From Gnetum montanum (taxonomy: Eukaryota; Streptophyta; Gnetopsida; Gnetales; Gnetaceae), in NCBI GenBank assembly GCA_015680685.1, contig MNCI01003890.1, forward strand, positions 266,812 to 330,811: DNA of 64,000 bases. The letters run 5' to 3'. Position 1 is the first letter of the stretch. Every line of letters begins with the position of its first letter. The position numbers and the translations under genes are program-made. The notes below the pieces were generated by a model. The model searched no databases. It was not told the origin of the DNA and saw nothing but the letters and a program-made list of their open reading frames with translations. Below are positions 37,762-49,380 of the stretch, one piece after another.

Positions 37762-37890
37762 CTGCAATGTGGAAACAACAAAACTACAATTTAATTTCCA
37801 ATATGTTATTTGAAGCTCCTATTCAATACGTGAAGCTGCAGCTAAAGAAATGGCTTCATCTGGAAGCTGTGTCATGGCTGATGACACACC

Positions 37891-37950
37891 AGATACTCCA
37901 GTAAGTTTCCTTATCCCAACAGATACTCCAGTAAGTTTCCTTATCCCAAA
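37891..37950. repeat. 30-bp tandem duplication in a TAF1 exon
   Basis: AGATACTCCAGTAAGTTTCC at 37,891 repeats at 37,921 with only the last base of the unit changed. In protein it doubles GIRKLTGVS without shifting frame. Confidence 0.95.
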
Positions 37951-38380
37951 ACGTTTCAGATGATGCAAACCAGCTTGCATACTCTCATATGCACAAACCT
38001 TTAAGAGTAAATGAGTCAAAATACAGTCAATGGCACTAAAATTAAGCCGAGTTGAAGACCATTTTTGGTAACCAAAAAATTAGAGAGCTTGGACTACGTA
38101 TTTTTACTCCAGTAATGTGTGCACTTAATAAGCACACGTAATAGCATAACATCTCTGACCAACAATGGCTTCAAGTAAATTAAAGGACACTTCAATAAAG
38201 CAAACACGTTGATTAGAGTTTTCAAATGCTATTAAGAGGTCAAACAATATCCATCAAAGTGCAAATGGCATTAAAAAAAAAGCTCAATGCTTTTAAGAAG
38301 TAAAAATGTCACTATAAATAAAAAATAAAAATGAAACTTTAAAAAACACGAAATGCCTACTTCACAAAACCCATGAAAAA

Positions 38381-38470
38381 CTTACATTCTCAGGTGTTAT
38401 GAGTGATCTCAGCTCTTCTTCAGAAAACTTACATTCTCAGGTGTTATGAGTGATCTCAGCTCTTCTTCAG
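38381..38470. repeat. 47-bp-period tandem duplication over a TAF1 exon end
   Basis: CTTACATTCTCAGGTGTTAT at 38,381 recurs at 38,428; the 43-bp copies are identical. The duplicated piece spans the exon 3' end and its GTAAG donor, so there are two candidate donors in a row. Confidence 0.95.
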
Positions 38471-39192
38471 ATGGCAACCGGAAACCCTGTTTCATAACCC
38501 ATAACATTTCAGCTTTATCACCTTTCTGTTCACATTAAACTGCATAATGGCAAGACCTAGAATTTTAATCTGGTCACCAGTGCTATTACAACACTTTATT
38601 GTACAATTTTTATTAGAAATAAAATAAAAACGTTATTTTACCTCCAAATTTTATTACAAATTGGAACCGGTGAAATGTAATGAAAACTAATCCAATCTTT
38701 AAAATTGTTACACTGCACAACAATTAGGACACAATATCTGAAGTTCAGCACAGTGTTTAAGGCACTTCCTAAGACATGACTCTGTATAAGCAGGAAAGTA
38801 AGTTGACAGTTCATCTGCGCGTACGTAGAGGATATCCAGATTTCTCTGTAGCACGAAACTCAATATATACATAAACCAATAATCTATTTGACAAATAGTT
38901 TTGCACAGTTTTGGATTCTTGTGACATCACTTCCATATGAGGTTCCTGCATAAACAAAATTGTTCATGCAGATATGCAATGAAATTACATAATATTATAG
39001 TCATTACAAAAACTTAAAAGGCAAAGATATTTTTCCTTTGGCAGATCTTATGAACAGAAGTCTGTGTGTGAAACTTTGTGTTGAGATACAGGTGCCCGAA
39101 ACATATTCGTCTCAATAAAGCATTGACTGTAGGGCTAACAAAATTTTTAGAAATAAATGAACAACTCTTTCAAGCCAGCAATATTTCTAACC

Positions 39193-39222
39193 GATAACTG
39201 TTTCTAGGATAACTGTTTCTAG
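39193..39222. repeat. 15-bp tandem duplication
   Basis: GATAACTGTTTCTAG occurs twice head to tail inside a TAF1 pseudogene intron. Confidence 0.9.
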
Positions 39223-41612
39223 GTAGTACAACGGAAGATATTGCAAAGTAGTAGGAACGAAAAAACAAAAATTAAACTGAAGAACACAACCATGATGTCT
39301 ACCTTATTGCTATATTAATTTACCAAAGGGAGTATAACCTATTATACCATGCTTGAAAAACACAAAAAGGTTTCTGTGACATCTTTCTTTCTTAAATTGC
39401 TATCAACTGTACCCAAATTTCAGCAATCTTGATAGGCATTAAGCTTATAGTTTATGGTCATCCTCAATGCTTATAAACAAAATAATATTAAAGAACAAAA
39501 ATTGCACTCCCGAAGGAAGACATGACCATCCTTGAAAGATAATTCTGAACTTTTTTTTAAATGCACTAGGTCGTTATCTAGGTTTGTTTTTGTTAGGCAC
39601 CCTCTGTGCTTTTGGCAATGGATGAACTTTTGTTCTAATTACATGAAGCACAGAATTACAATGCACATGTTGCTCAGAGAGTGATTTGCCATCTTGAAGC
39701 TCATTGCCAGAATATAGAAACTTAACCTTTTCAGAAGGCTTGAAATCTGTAAATATAAATGTAAACAAATCTTATAAATTAATATATTTGCAGAAATGAA
39801 ACTTCAAGTTTTCAATAGTTTAAATGCATGGATACAAAAAGCAAAACCAATGAATAATAAATATAAGGTGAAGAAAACTTCAGTGAAAATAACTTAGCTT
39901 CTTTGCTGCGTTTGCTCTCACAGATTCTAATTTCTCTGCTGCATCTACATACAACTTGCTTCCTTTCCCTCCCAAGCTCATTACAATAACTTTCATAGGT
40001 GCTTGAGAGAGAAGGTGTCCTTGTTCTTGAGTAACAATTTCATTAGCATGAGGATACCACAATGCCTTTGGATGATGAAAATTTGCCAAGTCTTTGCTGT
40101 ACCATACATATATATATATATATTTTTAAAAGTGTCTTAAGACTCTAACTAAGTAAATGCATATACGTCTTGAAGATATTAGTATCCGGAGCCACAATAG
40201 CACCATTTTCATTAAATGACATATGCTAGAAATTATATGACATCATGTTGCAAACCATGAGCCAATAACATCTCAAAGTGGAAGATGCAGAATAAACGTA
40301 GTCACTTTGCATTTGGACCAAAGTCATGAGCATCGTAAGCAAGTTTCATGTTGCAAGATGCTAATTAAAACTCCCATCAAATGTCTAAATTCCAAGGGTG
40401 CTCACCATTAAAATGAGAATAATCTAAACAATATAACTTTTAGAAAAGATGGTCCAAGTTCATGAACACACCAAGCATACAAAATTAAATAAAGCATAAA
40501 TATGACTCAATTTGTAAATCTCTTGTTTAGCTTCGGTTTCATTGTTTGGAGTCTCATTGCTGGAAGAGAATGCAAGACCTTGGTGCTATGTTGTCCTCGC
40601 TGCTTTGTATTTCCCTTTTGTTGCTGAGATAATTTTCTATTAAAATAATATTTATTGTTGGTATATTAAATTGATTGGAAAGAGTTAGTTGAGAAGAATG
40701 TTGGCCAGATTCTCCTTTATTGGCTCTCACCGTAGGATTAATCATTATTATTCCTGTACTCAAGCGTGAAGGAGAACCATCTTTTGTATCCATGGCTTCC
40801 AAAAGCATCTTCTCATCTTAAAGATTGTATATAATCTTTTCATTTGGGATGTCATGGCAGTCATCCCACACAATCTTACCTGTCCAAGAATATTCCTGTA
40901 ACTCATTCTTTTCCAAAGAAAGTTTTTCAAGAAATTCAAAATCTGATCTTTCAAAGCATATTCTAAGTCCTTGGGTTTATCTGAGGTAACCGTCTAGCAT
41001 GACTCCAATCTGAGCATTTGTGGATGGCAAGTTCTCATTAATAATTGTGATCTATTTTCAGCACATGGGAACTTGACTAAATGGTTTCACTAGAACATTC
41101 TTTTCAGCTATTGTATTTGGACAGCTGCCTAGTGAGCATGTATCCCAAACAATGTTGTCTACCCACTCCTGTTGATCTACAGGGTACAAGAATGGAGCTG
41201 GAAAAAAATCCATCTGATTTACAATAGAATCCACATCATAATTCATAGCCTCTGAAGATTACCCCCTGAATTTAACGTCTTGCCATTCAGCATATAGGCT
41301 CTTGCTATGTCTTTGTTAGATTTATTGTCATCTTGAAACATTAAATCAGCATAACTGTCATTTCTAGTTTGCATAAAGCATTCTTCATCTTCTTCAAATG
41401 ATCATCTTTTTCAATAAAAACTGGCTTTCCTTAAAAAAAGGAAAAATTAAATAAAACAGAAACTCATGTCAATCTTTTATTCATAGACAATGTTTCAGGA
41501 TGCATAATGAAGCAATACAAAGTCCAACTCTTCAATCACAATACTCTTTATCAAAAACAAATCAAATACTATTAAAAGAAATTATTGAAAAATTCAAATA
41601 TTTATCTATCAG

Positions 41613-41684
41613 GTATCTTTAATGACTTAAACTCATTTCGTTTTAGATGTATCTTTAATGATTTAAACTCATTTCGTTTTAGAT
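41613..41684. repeat. 36-bp tandem duplication
   Basis: GTATCTTTAATGACTTAAAC at 41,613 repeats at 41,649 with one substitution, in the intron upstream of the large TAF1 exon. Confidence 0.9.
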
Positions 41685-43830
41685 CTACCCTTCTTTAATT
41701 GACTTCAACATGGATTATGGAACACCACTCCCACCCTCCCCCGCCCTCCCCCCAAAATGTATATTAAGGACCAATTGTACAGCAATATAACTATGGTTTC
41801 ATTTCATGATATTTGTTTCATAAGAATTTTCAACATTTCAAAACCAATGCACGAATCTCTCCAATTCAAGTATTAAAAAGATATATTTTTAGAGTTTGCT
41901 AATAATTTGCGTCAAAAGACAAATTGTACAAAATTTGGAAGAGAGCAAAAAAGGAAAAAAATAAGACATAAAAGCTTGGTTCAGAACATGATTTCTGTAT
42001 TATAAATAGTCTGATTCACAATTAAACAAACCTACAAAAAATAACTGAAACTATGTAGTGATATGAAACAGTACAGTTATACTTAGATTTGAATAATCCA
42101 CTTCAAACATAGATTATAAACCATAAGTGTTGAATAATCCACTTGCTTGAACATGATTCATGTAATTGCACGTGATCAACAGCAAAGAAAGTTTCATTGA
42201 ACATTAAATTTAGAGTTGGAGTACATATAGAAGTTTAATTGGGGCCCAAGCTATCAACCAAGCAGCATAATTAAGAATAAATTATAGCAACAACTAATCT
42301 AAAACTTATTATATTAACAACAAATGTTCCTACCCTGCAATTAGAACTATGAAAACTCATTGCTTTAATGCATTGTTCTATAAATAAAAACAATAAAATC
42401 CTATATAGATATAATGTAAAAAACCAAAATTAAAGATGGAAAATAAAACACAATATAGACAAAAAAAAACACTTACTTTTTGGAAAAGAAATCCTTTGGA
42501 AGGATCTTCTTTTTACTGTCCTTTGGAATACTTAGTGCCTCTAAAATTGCAGAAAAACACAACACGACCTTTCCATCTGCCTTATGAAGCACTGGTAAAA
42601 TATTATCAGTATCATTTGCATTTTCTTGAGAAAAATCTGCAGCCACAATCTGTCCTGTCCATCCTCTTCATATAGAAGTGAAAACCCATTATCCATTTCA
42701 TCTCCTTTATCTTTATCTAGGGAAAAACTGGTTGATGCAATCTACAAACATTTAATTACCAAAAACAAAAGTTAAAACAAGCAAAACAACACTTTCACAA
42801 TTTACAACTGCAACTACTAGCCATTCATAAATTATTATAAATCATCCTTAGATATGGTATGATCTAGGTACCTCTTTTTTTTCCTTCATCATTTTCATGA
42901 TGTTTATCCTTTTCACTCATGGGGACCTCTGCAAAACCCAAGAAGAATCATATTTTAAATTCACATATATTCTTTTGGAAAATTCAAATTCACATTAAAA
43001 ACTAAAATTCTAAACTTAAAAACAAAATTAAAAGACAAACTAAAACTTTCACAAACACTACAAAAAATTTAAGTTTCAAACATATGTACCTGTTTCCAAT
43101 TGGATAAGGTTAGCTTCATTGGGATTTTCCTCTATATCCTCATCATAATTGTCTTCATCCACAATGGAAATAGCATGTTTTAACGGGTCAGTCAATACAG
43201 CTCTGTCAATAAAGGATTCATCTTTGGTAAACTTATCTTCAGATGAACCATCTTCAACTTCTGGCCCCTCATATAGGTCTTCACAATCCTCAAAATCAAT
43301 GGCATTTTCATCCTTGAAACCCACATTTGGAAGCACAAAATACCATTTTTTTAAAAAAGATCAGTGAAACAAGAAGGATGAAGCATCCATAGCTTCAGTT
43401 AAATGTATGGAGTCATCTCTGATGCCAAATGAAAAAAATAACTTGCTTCGCTAGAAGACTTGGTGCAATCCACACACAGAATTGACCTGTTCTCTATTTT
43501 CACAAGGAAATTCCCAAATGTGTATAATGGTTTCAATGTTACACACTGGAGACAAACCAGCCTTAGATGTTAGATCACTTTCTTCAATGTTTGTTATAGT
43601 ATGGCCCGCTATACATCTATAGCTATATATTAGGCATGTGAAAGTTTATGATGTCATTGACTGAAAATTCAAACTTATGAATACACATTCAATGCAGCAA
43701 AAATTTGCTTGCTCCCCACACTTCAATAGTAGGAGCAAGCTCCCAAGTGCGTGAGAATGCAAGCCAAACTTCAATGCACCAATTATTTTTCAAAGCGTCT
43801 CTAAGATGAGCAAGTATTAGGAGACAATGT

Positions 43831-43960
43831 ATTTACAATTTCATAGGTAAATTCTATTTTTTGCATTTCATCAGCATTCAATCAAGCATTAAATTATTTA
43901 CAATTTCATAGGTAAATTCTATTTTTTGCATTTCATCAGCATTCAATCAAGCATTAAATT
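43831..43960. repeat. 65-bp tandem duplication
   Basis: ATTTACAATTTCATAGGTAA at 43,831 repeats exactly at 43,896. The full 65-bp units appear identical. Confidence 0.95.
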
Positions 43961-45529
43961 ACAGATTTACGAAAGTGCAGGTAACCTATTCAGTATTTTC
44001 CAACACTTGAGATTACCCTGCTGTATATTTTAGTATGTTCACACTCCACATGCATCTCTCCTTATTTCCACAAAATAAACATTATTCCCAAACTCATTTG
44101 GGCACATGTTTCCGTATTTCACATTCCCAAATGATATGAAACATAGATTCAAGGTTTTCAAAAAGCACAAGGCATATTTTTACCCAAAATTATTAATTAT
44201 AACTAAATCAAATAACTATAATAAGATGGTAAATTAATGTAATGCATTTTTGCATGAAAATGTTTGATGATGTAAAACTTGTCATACCTCTTTGTTTATT
44301 TTAGATTTAGATTGAACTCATGCAATCACAGTTCTCTATTTGAGCTAATTCTAGAAATGTTATTCACAAGTAATTAAAAACCTACCAAGTACTAGGATTT
44401 TGCTACAAGTCTACAAGTGTAGTTGCCAAGTACTAGGTTTCATCGACAAATGCATTTGCAACTTTTACAACAAAATTTTGATTTTTGACTTAGCAGTGTT
44501 TTGCAATTTATGGACATCAAATGAAGTAGTTATGAGACTACAGAATCTAAAGTATAATTTTCTATAGTAGGATAGTGAAAACTAGGGGGAACTCCTTCTA
44601 TTGGATTTAGATACAATTTGATACCCATGCAAGATGTGGATTTAAAAAATTATATAATGTGAATATAATTCTTTATGAAAAGTTAGCTTGGAAAATTGAG
44701 AAAGAGGATGTTATATAGGTGACAATGATAAAGAAAAAATATATAAACCAAGTAGATCTTTTAAAAGGACTACATATTAATGGTGTTTCTACATTATGAG
44801 GACTTGCAAAAGTCTATACATGGATAAAAAATCACTATATTAAATCTCAAGATACTGAAGCATGGTTGTGAAAAAATGCACTCATACCAGATAAATTTTA
44901 TTTCCAAGGTTAGAAACCAATTGTAGAGATATCATTATTTCATTTATTATCAACCCCTGTTACTTTTTTTAATAGTTTAGACAATAAAACTTTGATCCTG
45001 CCTCTCAATTTATCATTAAAATCCCAAAACAAATTAAATTGTACTTCAATTCTTAGTTTACGAGCAAAAGTTTCTTTTTGTTCCCTCCCTAACCCGTACC
45101 CCTTCTGAATTTTTTTTTTTAAAACTTTGCAATTATCACTAATGAATGTTCACAAATCCTAAAAGAAATAATCACACTACTAGAGTTCCAAAATTAGCCT
45201 AAAAAGTAAAACTACTTTAAATTTCAAAAAACTATTTTGATTTCTTTCAAAACATATAGGTCATCTAAATATTACATCAAATATGAAATTACTAGGAATT
45301 TTTAATGTACCAAACCAAAATTATTACAACAAAACATTCATATAGGAAAGAAATCATCATAAGATAAAATTCACAATTTAATGGCTACAGACCTTGCTCT
45401 GATCCATCATGTAAAGCTTCTTGTTCGTAAAAGGATGCTTGTTAGTGAAAACAATAAGCAAGGAATATTTTTAGAGTTTGACATTAATATAATGAAGACA
45501 AAAACAAAGAGTCAAGTCAAACACTGGAA
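43961..45529. other. Long TAF1 pseudogene intron, no other gene seen
   Basis: AT-rich. A possible short minus-strand exon at about 45,395-45,445 reads SFYEQEALHDGSEQ before GTCTGT and would fit the weakly conserved TAF1 stretch after the first acidic block. I hold it as tentative. Confidence 0.4.
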
Positions 45530-45601
45530 ATTACACACTTGAAATTCACATATAGCAGGTCTAGTTTTGCTTGCAAGGGCCTGAAAATGTTCTTTTGCAT
45601 C

Positions 45602-46189
45602 CTAAAGTAGGAAATACACAGTTATATTTTTAGTACCATATAAACTCATTTATATCAGCAAATAGTCATATTTAAATTTCAGACATTAGAGTAAACTTTA
45701 TTAACAACTAATTCTAAAGAATCAACAAAAACTAAAAATTTGATACTTTCATATGCTTAGTGTATTGTATATGTGAAGCCATATCTTGAAGAAGCTTTTT
45801 AGTTTAGTAACAATGTTCAAAATCCTTTCTAATTTATCAAGGTAAAAAGGCTTTACAAAGGTAACTTTATTAGTAACAACTATCAAATAAAGATTATTAT
45901 TTGGTGTAAGGATCTTAGGTATTTTTCCAATTCCAACTTGTGACAAACTTATAAATTAAAAGTGAACCAAATTAATTAATAGAGTAGAAATTAAATCTTA
46001 TGTATTTACTCTAATTAATTAATTAATTAGTAGAAACTATAAGATGCAATAATGCCCAAAGTAAAGACAAACTACAACAAGTGCAACATTTGTTTGCCCT
46101 TAATGCAAGTTGTACACACCTCTTAAGGATGTCTAGGAATCTACATCCAATGGTAGCTTGGGCATTTATCATTGTTTAGATATTGGAGT
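45602..46189. other. Upstream of the TAF1 pseudogene, no first exon found
   Basis: The expected N-terminal plant TAF1 exon (the LGFMFGNVD block) cannot be read in this stretch. A 65-codon minus frame at 45,749-45,946 has no recognised motif. Confidence 0.4.
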
Positions 46190-46890
46190 AGCTTTGTCAA
46201 GTATGGTTTAGTCCAAAGCGAGGCATATGATAATTGATGTTGTTAGGCCCTAATTAGTCCTAGCAATAAACGTAATTAAGAATGACATTTAATCATAAGT
46301 CTAAGTAATGACGGTAATGTAAATCTATTCTAGCAAGAGCGATGAGCACCTGATCCTAGCTTACCGTACACGTCTTGGGCTCATGTAACCATTATTTGGT
46401 TACCAAACATCATGCTACTAGGTGAACCAAGCAATAACACTATGGGGATTACCAAATGATTACACCTAAATGCTTGAAACTAGTCATATTCATTCCACTT
46501 TACTAATGAACAAGTAAAATTCTTGGACATGTAAATGATTAAATTAAGAAAATAGTAAAAACTATGCTAAGTAAAACAATAAAACTAAGTGGATGCTGCA
46601 ATGATGAAAAACAATCTCGATCTTTATTTCTGGACATGAAGTGTGCCCAAGTACACTTCACTTAAATAAAGATTCCCTACAACTACTCAACACCACACTA
46701 CGGACATTCACTCTCTATTGTTAAGTTTAAGTCTAAGAAATCAAATTGATAGAGTCTAGTTACCATTTGACTAAAAGGTGTCTAATACATGGTGGAAGTC
46801 TTATATTTATAAGCATTTATTATAATTGTGACATTGCATCCATGACATCGCAAAATAGATGTGATGTCTTAGCCAATTCATGCTCTATCA
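46190..46890 (-). repeat. 3' LTR of a deleted minus-strand gypsy element (element 3)
   Basis: It shares the LTR words GGTTTAGTCCAAAGCGAGG (compare GGTTTAGTCCAGAGTGAGG near 63,680), AAGCAATAACACTATGGGGA and ATTACCAAATGATTACAC. The inner end is CTCTATCA at 46,883-46,890, beside a G-rich tract. The outer boundary is approximate because the first bases are not matched. Confidence 0.7.
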
Positions 46891-46904
46891 TACCCCCACC
46901 ACTT
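46891..46904 (-). other. Polypurine tract of element 3
   Basis: The minus strand reads AAGTGGTGGGGGTA immediately before the LTR start TGATAGAG. It is the strongest purine tract among the three gypsy elements. Confidence 0.7.
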
Positions 46905-47529
46905 ACCAAAAACTCACTCTTGGGTAAACAAAATGGGATCGAGCTTCTTACAAAATTAGGAAGGTTCAAGATTATTAACTAACTCTAATTACTGATTGAC
47001 TCTAAGTACCATAGTGGGGTGTACAAAAATGACATAGTTACATGATAAAAAAAACCAAAATTTGAAGTGGCTCGATATAGTTCATATTTCAAGCAGTGGT
47101 GGCTCTTCTATTGACCCTTTTCCCTTTTTCGTTAAGCTTCTAGAAAGTTTCTCCTCTTTTGTCCTATCTTTTTTTTCCATATGTCCTCTCTATTGAGTAT
47201 GACATAAATACTCCTTCGACTTTAATTGTTGCATCGACCTATTTATTTTGTCAGAATTGGTACGTTTCTCCTAAGTACTATTGTCTATTGTTGATTAGTG
47301 TAGGCCATAAAGGAGACACTTGAAGATACGTCTTTACATCTTCTGTGTTGTGAAGGTCCTCCTTTTGGTGGTTTCTTTGGGACCATCTGCAATCAACAAG
47401 GGTATGAAATTATCAGCATGTTCACACTATCAACAAGGGTTGATAGTAATGTTGAGGTTGATAAGAAGTCCCACTAAAATAGTATAGTTGGTTGTAGGAC
47501 TATCTATACTTACCTTGTGAGTAAGGTAA

Positions 47530-48471
47530 TTTCCTAGGCATTTGCTTTTGTACAAACTTGGGATTCAAAGCAAAAGCCCCAAGGCATTTGCTTTTGTATG
47601 AACTTGGGACTTAAAGCAAAAGTTCCAAACTCATATAGATGTAACATAATTGGGCAATAGGCTTTTGGATGGTCATATTGGCAGATGTCACATCCATCAT
47701 CCTCTTCTGTGGTTGAGTCTATAGCCTCTTCTACTATAGTTGTTTTTCCTTTTTTTCGATAAGTGTTTCTATTTGTTTCTTTGTTCTTTTTCCTCTTCTT
47801 ATTTTGATCATTTGATTCTTTTTGTGCTATCCTCTCCTTTAAGGTTTTCACATAAGTTGTAACCTTTTCATTCATTAACTCCCACATCTCATCTATCCTT
47901 GCTTCAAGCTTAGCGATAGACTTTTGTATTGGCAAGGTTTGTTTTGAAGTCACCTCATTAACAACTACCTCTTTTTCCTCATCATAGATATGTACCCTCT
48001 TCTTTTGAAGAGTTTGGTCCCTATTATATTCCTCTACATTCTCTTGTTTGCATAGCTCTCTTTCTTCTTTTGCCACCTACTCAACTAGCCTTTTATTTGA
48101 TGGGCTTTTAATTTGGATAACCAACCTTGGGCATAAATCCCAAGGGTCTTCCTTGTTTTATTACGAAGCCCATCTATGATGTGGAAAAGTTGCTCTTTTT
48201 GAGAAAAACCATGGCCTAGAAATCTATGCAATAGAGAATAGTATCTATCCAAGGCCACATCCAAAAATTCATGTTGTTCTTGCTTCTATCCTTGGATTTG
48301 TTTTTTTAGGGTTGACACTCTCACATAGGTTTGGTATTTTTTGTTGAAAAATTCTAGCATTATAGACCACTAGTAGATTGAATCTGGTTCCAATGATCTA
48401 TACCAACATTTAGCTTCATCTATTAGTGTTTGATGAAACATATTTCTTCGTTTGCTCTGACATAAAGTATC
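47530..48471 (-). pseudogene. gag fragment of element 3, interrupted by element 2
   Basis: The minus strand is similar to the gag of element 1. Near 48,460-48,300 it reads MFHQTLIDEAKCWYRSLEP and MLEFFNKKYQTY. The charged C-terminal frame at 48,076-47,534 ends in CDICQYDHPKAYCP. It breaks exactly at 48,471, where the 5' LTR of element 2 begins, so element 2 inserted into this gag. Between gag and LTR (46,905-47,530) only linker-like sequence is left, so pol has been deleted. The missing N-terminal gag is not found beyond 56,107. Confidence 0.75.
47535..47628. repeat. 47-bp tandem duplication at a gag end
   Basis: AGGCATTTGCTTTTGTACAA at 47,535 recurs as AGGCATTTGCTTTTGTATGA at about 47,582. 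The copies differ at several sites, so this duplication is older than those in the TAF1 region. Confidence 0.8.
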
Positions 48472-49222
48472 TGATGTCAAGGGGTATATGCTAGCCTATA
48501 AATATAGCACCTGGGCTCCCAGTTTGACATTAGCTTTTGTAGTTTCTAGTCAAAGTAGTGAAGCTCTTGCAGTTTATTTTTCCTAGAGTTAGAATATTTT
48601 TTGAGTGTCTACAGAAGGAGTTTGAGTGTGTGTAGTTCTTTGTTTGAACATTGATGTACCTAAGTGCAGTAGTGTGATGGGAATAAAAACAAACTCTTTT
48701 GACGATCCTTGCAGCACTAAGAATAGATTAATGTTTCTTTCAGTGTGCTTTACTTTAATGCATTTGAATTAAGCAATTACTTTTCAGTAGTTAATGGAAC
48801 ACAAGCATGACCACTTTGAACATACATATAGTACTTAGTAACCTAGCAACGCTTAACGTTTGGTAGCCTAATAGCACTATACGCGTTTAGGATGTGTCCA
48901 GGAAAGTGGGGCAGTTACTTGTATTAGGCTAGCTAAGCAGTAGATAAATTAGATCTTCAATTACTTTACCTTTCATTCTTGTTGTAGGTGATCAAATTTA
49001 TAAAACACAAAAGATAAAAAATCATGTATCTCAATCACTTAAACCATACCCTTGAGCTTAACAAGTGTAGTTGGGAAGACAACAAACATTTTTAATGCCC
49101 ATTTCACTTCCTAAAGGAACTAGTGCACTGGAGAACTATAGGTCTACAGAATTTGATCAGATCACATGTAAATGCCTTAGTGATTTGTATGGTTGGGTGT
49201 AGGGGTACCTTGCCACTCATCA
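48472..49222 (+). repeat. 5' LTR of element 2
   Basis: It starts TGATGTCAAGGGG and ends CACTCATCA. A TATA box (CCTATAAATATA near 48,495) lies only about 25 bp from its start, against about 90 bp in the 3' LTR, so most of U3 including the palindromic array has been lost. The remainder parallels 55,340-56,107 (GGGTGTAGGGGTACC near the end). Confidence 0.85.
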
Positions 49223-49223
49223 T

Positions 49224-49241
49224 TGGCGCTGTTGCTGGGGA
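49224..49241 (+). other. Primer binding site (tRNA-Asp type) of element 2
   Basis: TGGCGCTGTTGCTGGGGA follows the 5' LTR by one base. It differs from the canonical tRNA-Asp PBS at two positions, both C to T. Confidence 0.85.
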
Positions 49242-49380
49242 CCTTTTAATTGTTTTGTGTGCTATCTAGGATTTAGTGAAAATTATTTAAATTTTTGGAA
49301 TGAACCTTAGATTCACATCACATCTTAAGATTACTACAACAAACTTTTAAAGCACACTACATTTTTATCATCTAATTGAA

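Larger units (their letters stand above)
37762..45601 (-). pseudogene. TAF1: TAF1 (TFIID subunit 1) pseudogene, N-terminal half, introns retained
   Basis: TAF1 is the largest TFIID subunit; plant copies contain a ubiquitin-like domain. Minus-strand exons in order: ~45,530-45,601 (DAKEHFQALASKTRP), 43,090-43,312 (acidic, FEDCEDLYEGPEVEDGS), 42,872-42,928, 42,477-42,741 (NILPVLHKADGKVVL), 40,520-41,429 (FYPVDQQEW-like, EYSWTGKIVWDD, RLQTMKPKL), ~39,898-40,096 (DLANFHHPKALWYPH, GGKGSKLYVDAAEKL), ~39,490-39,746 (FKPSEKVKFLYSGNELQDGK), ~39,020-39,126, 38,738-38,945 (NRLLVYVYIEFRATEKSG), 38,433-38,525 (GFRLPSEEELRSL) and 37,762-37,998 (CAYESMQAGLHHLKRFG). Lesions include stops at 39,574-39,576 and 37,819-37,821, a stop near 40,823, several frameshifts, an AT in place of GT at the donor after 38,738, and duplications at 38,381 and 37,891. 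The histone-fold-binding, bromodomain and C-terminal parts are absent. Confidence 0.85.

Noticed and set aside
38730-38740. AT at the donor site as a possible AT-AC (U12) intron in the TAF1 copy
   Set aside because: The acceptor is a normal AG and no U12 donor consensus (ATATCCTT) is present. A mutated GT is simpler in a pseudogene.
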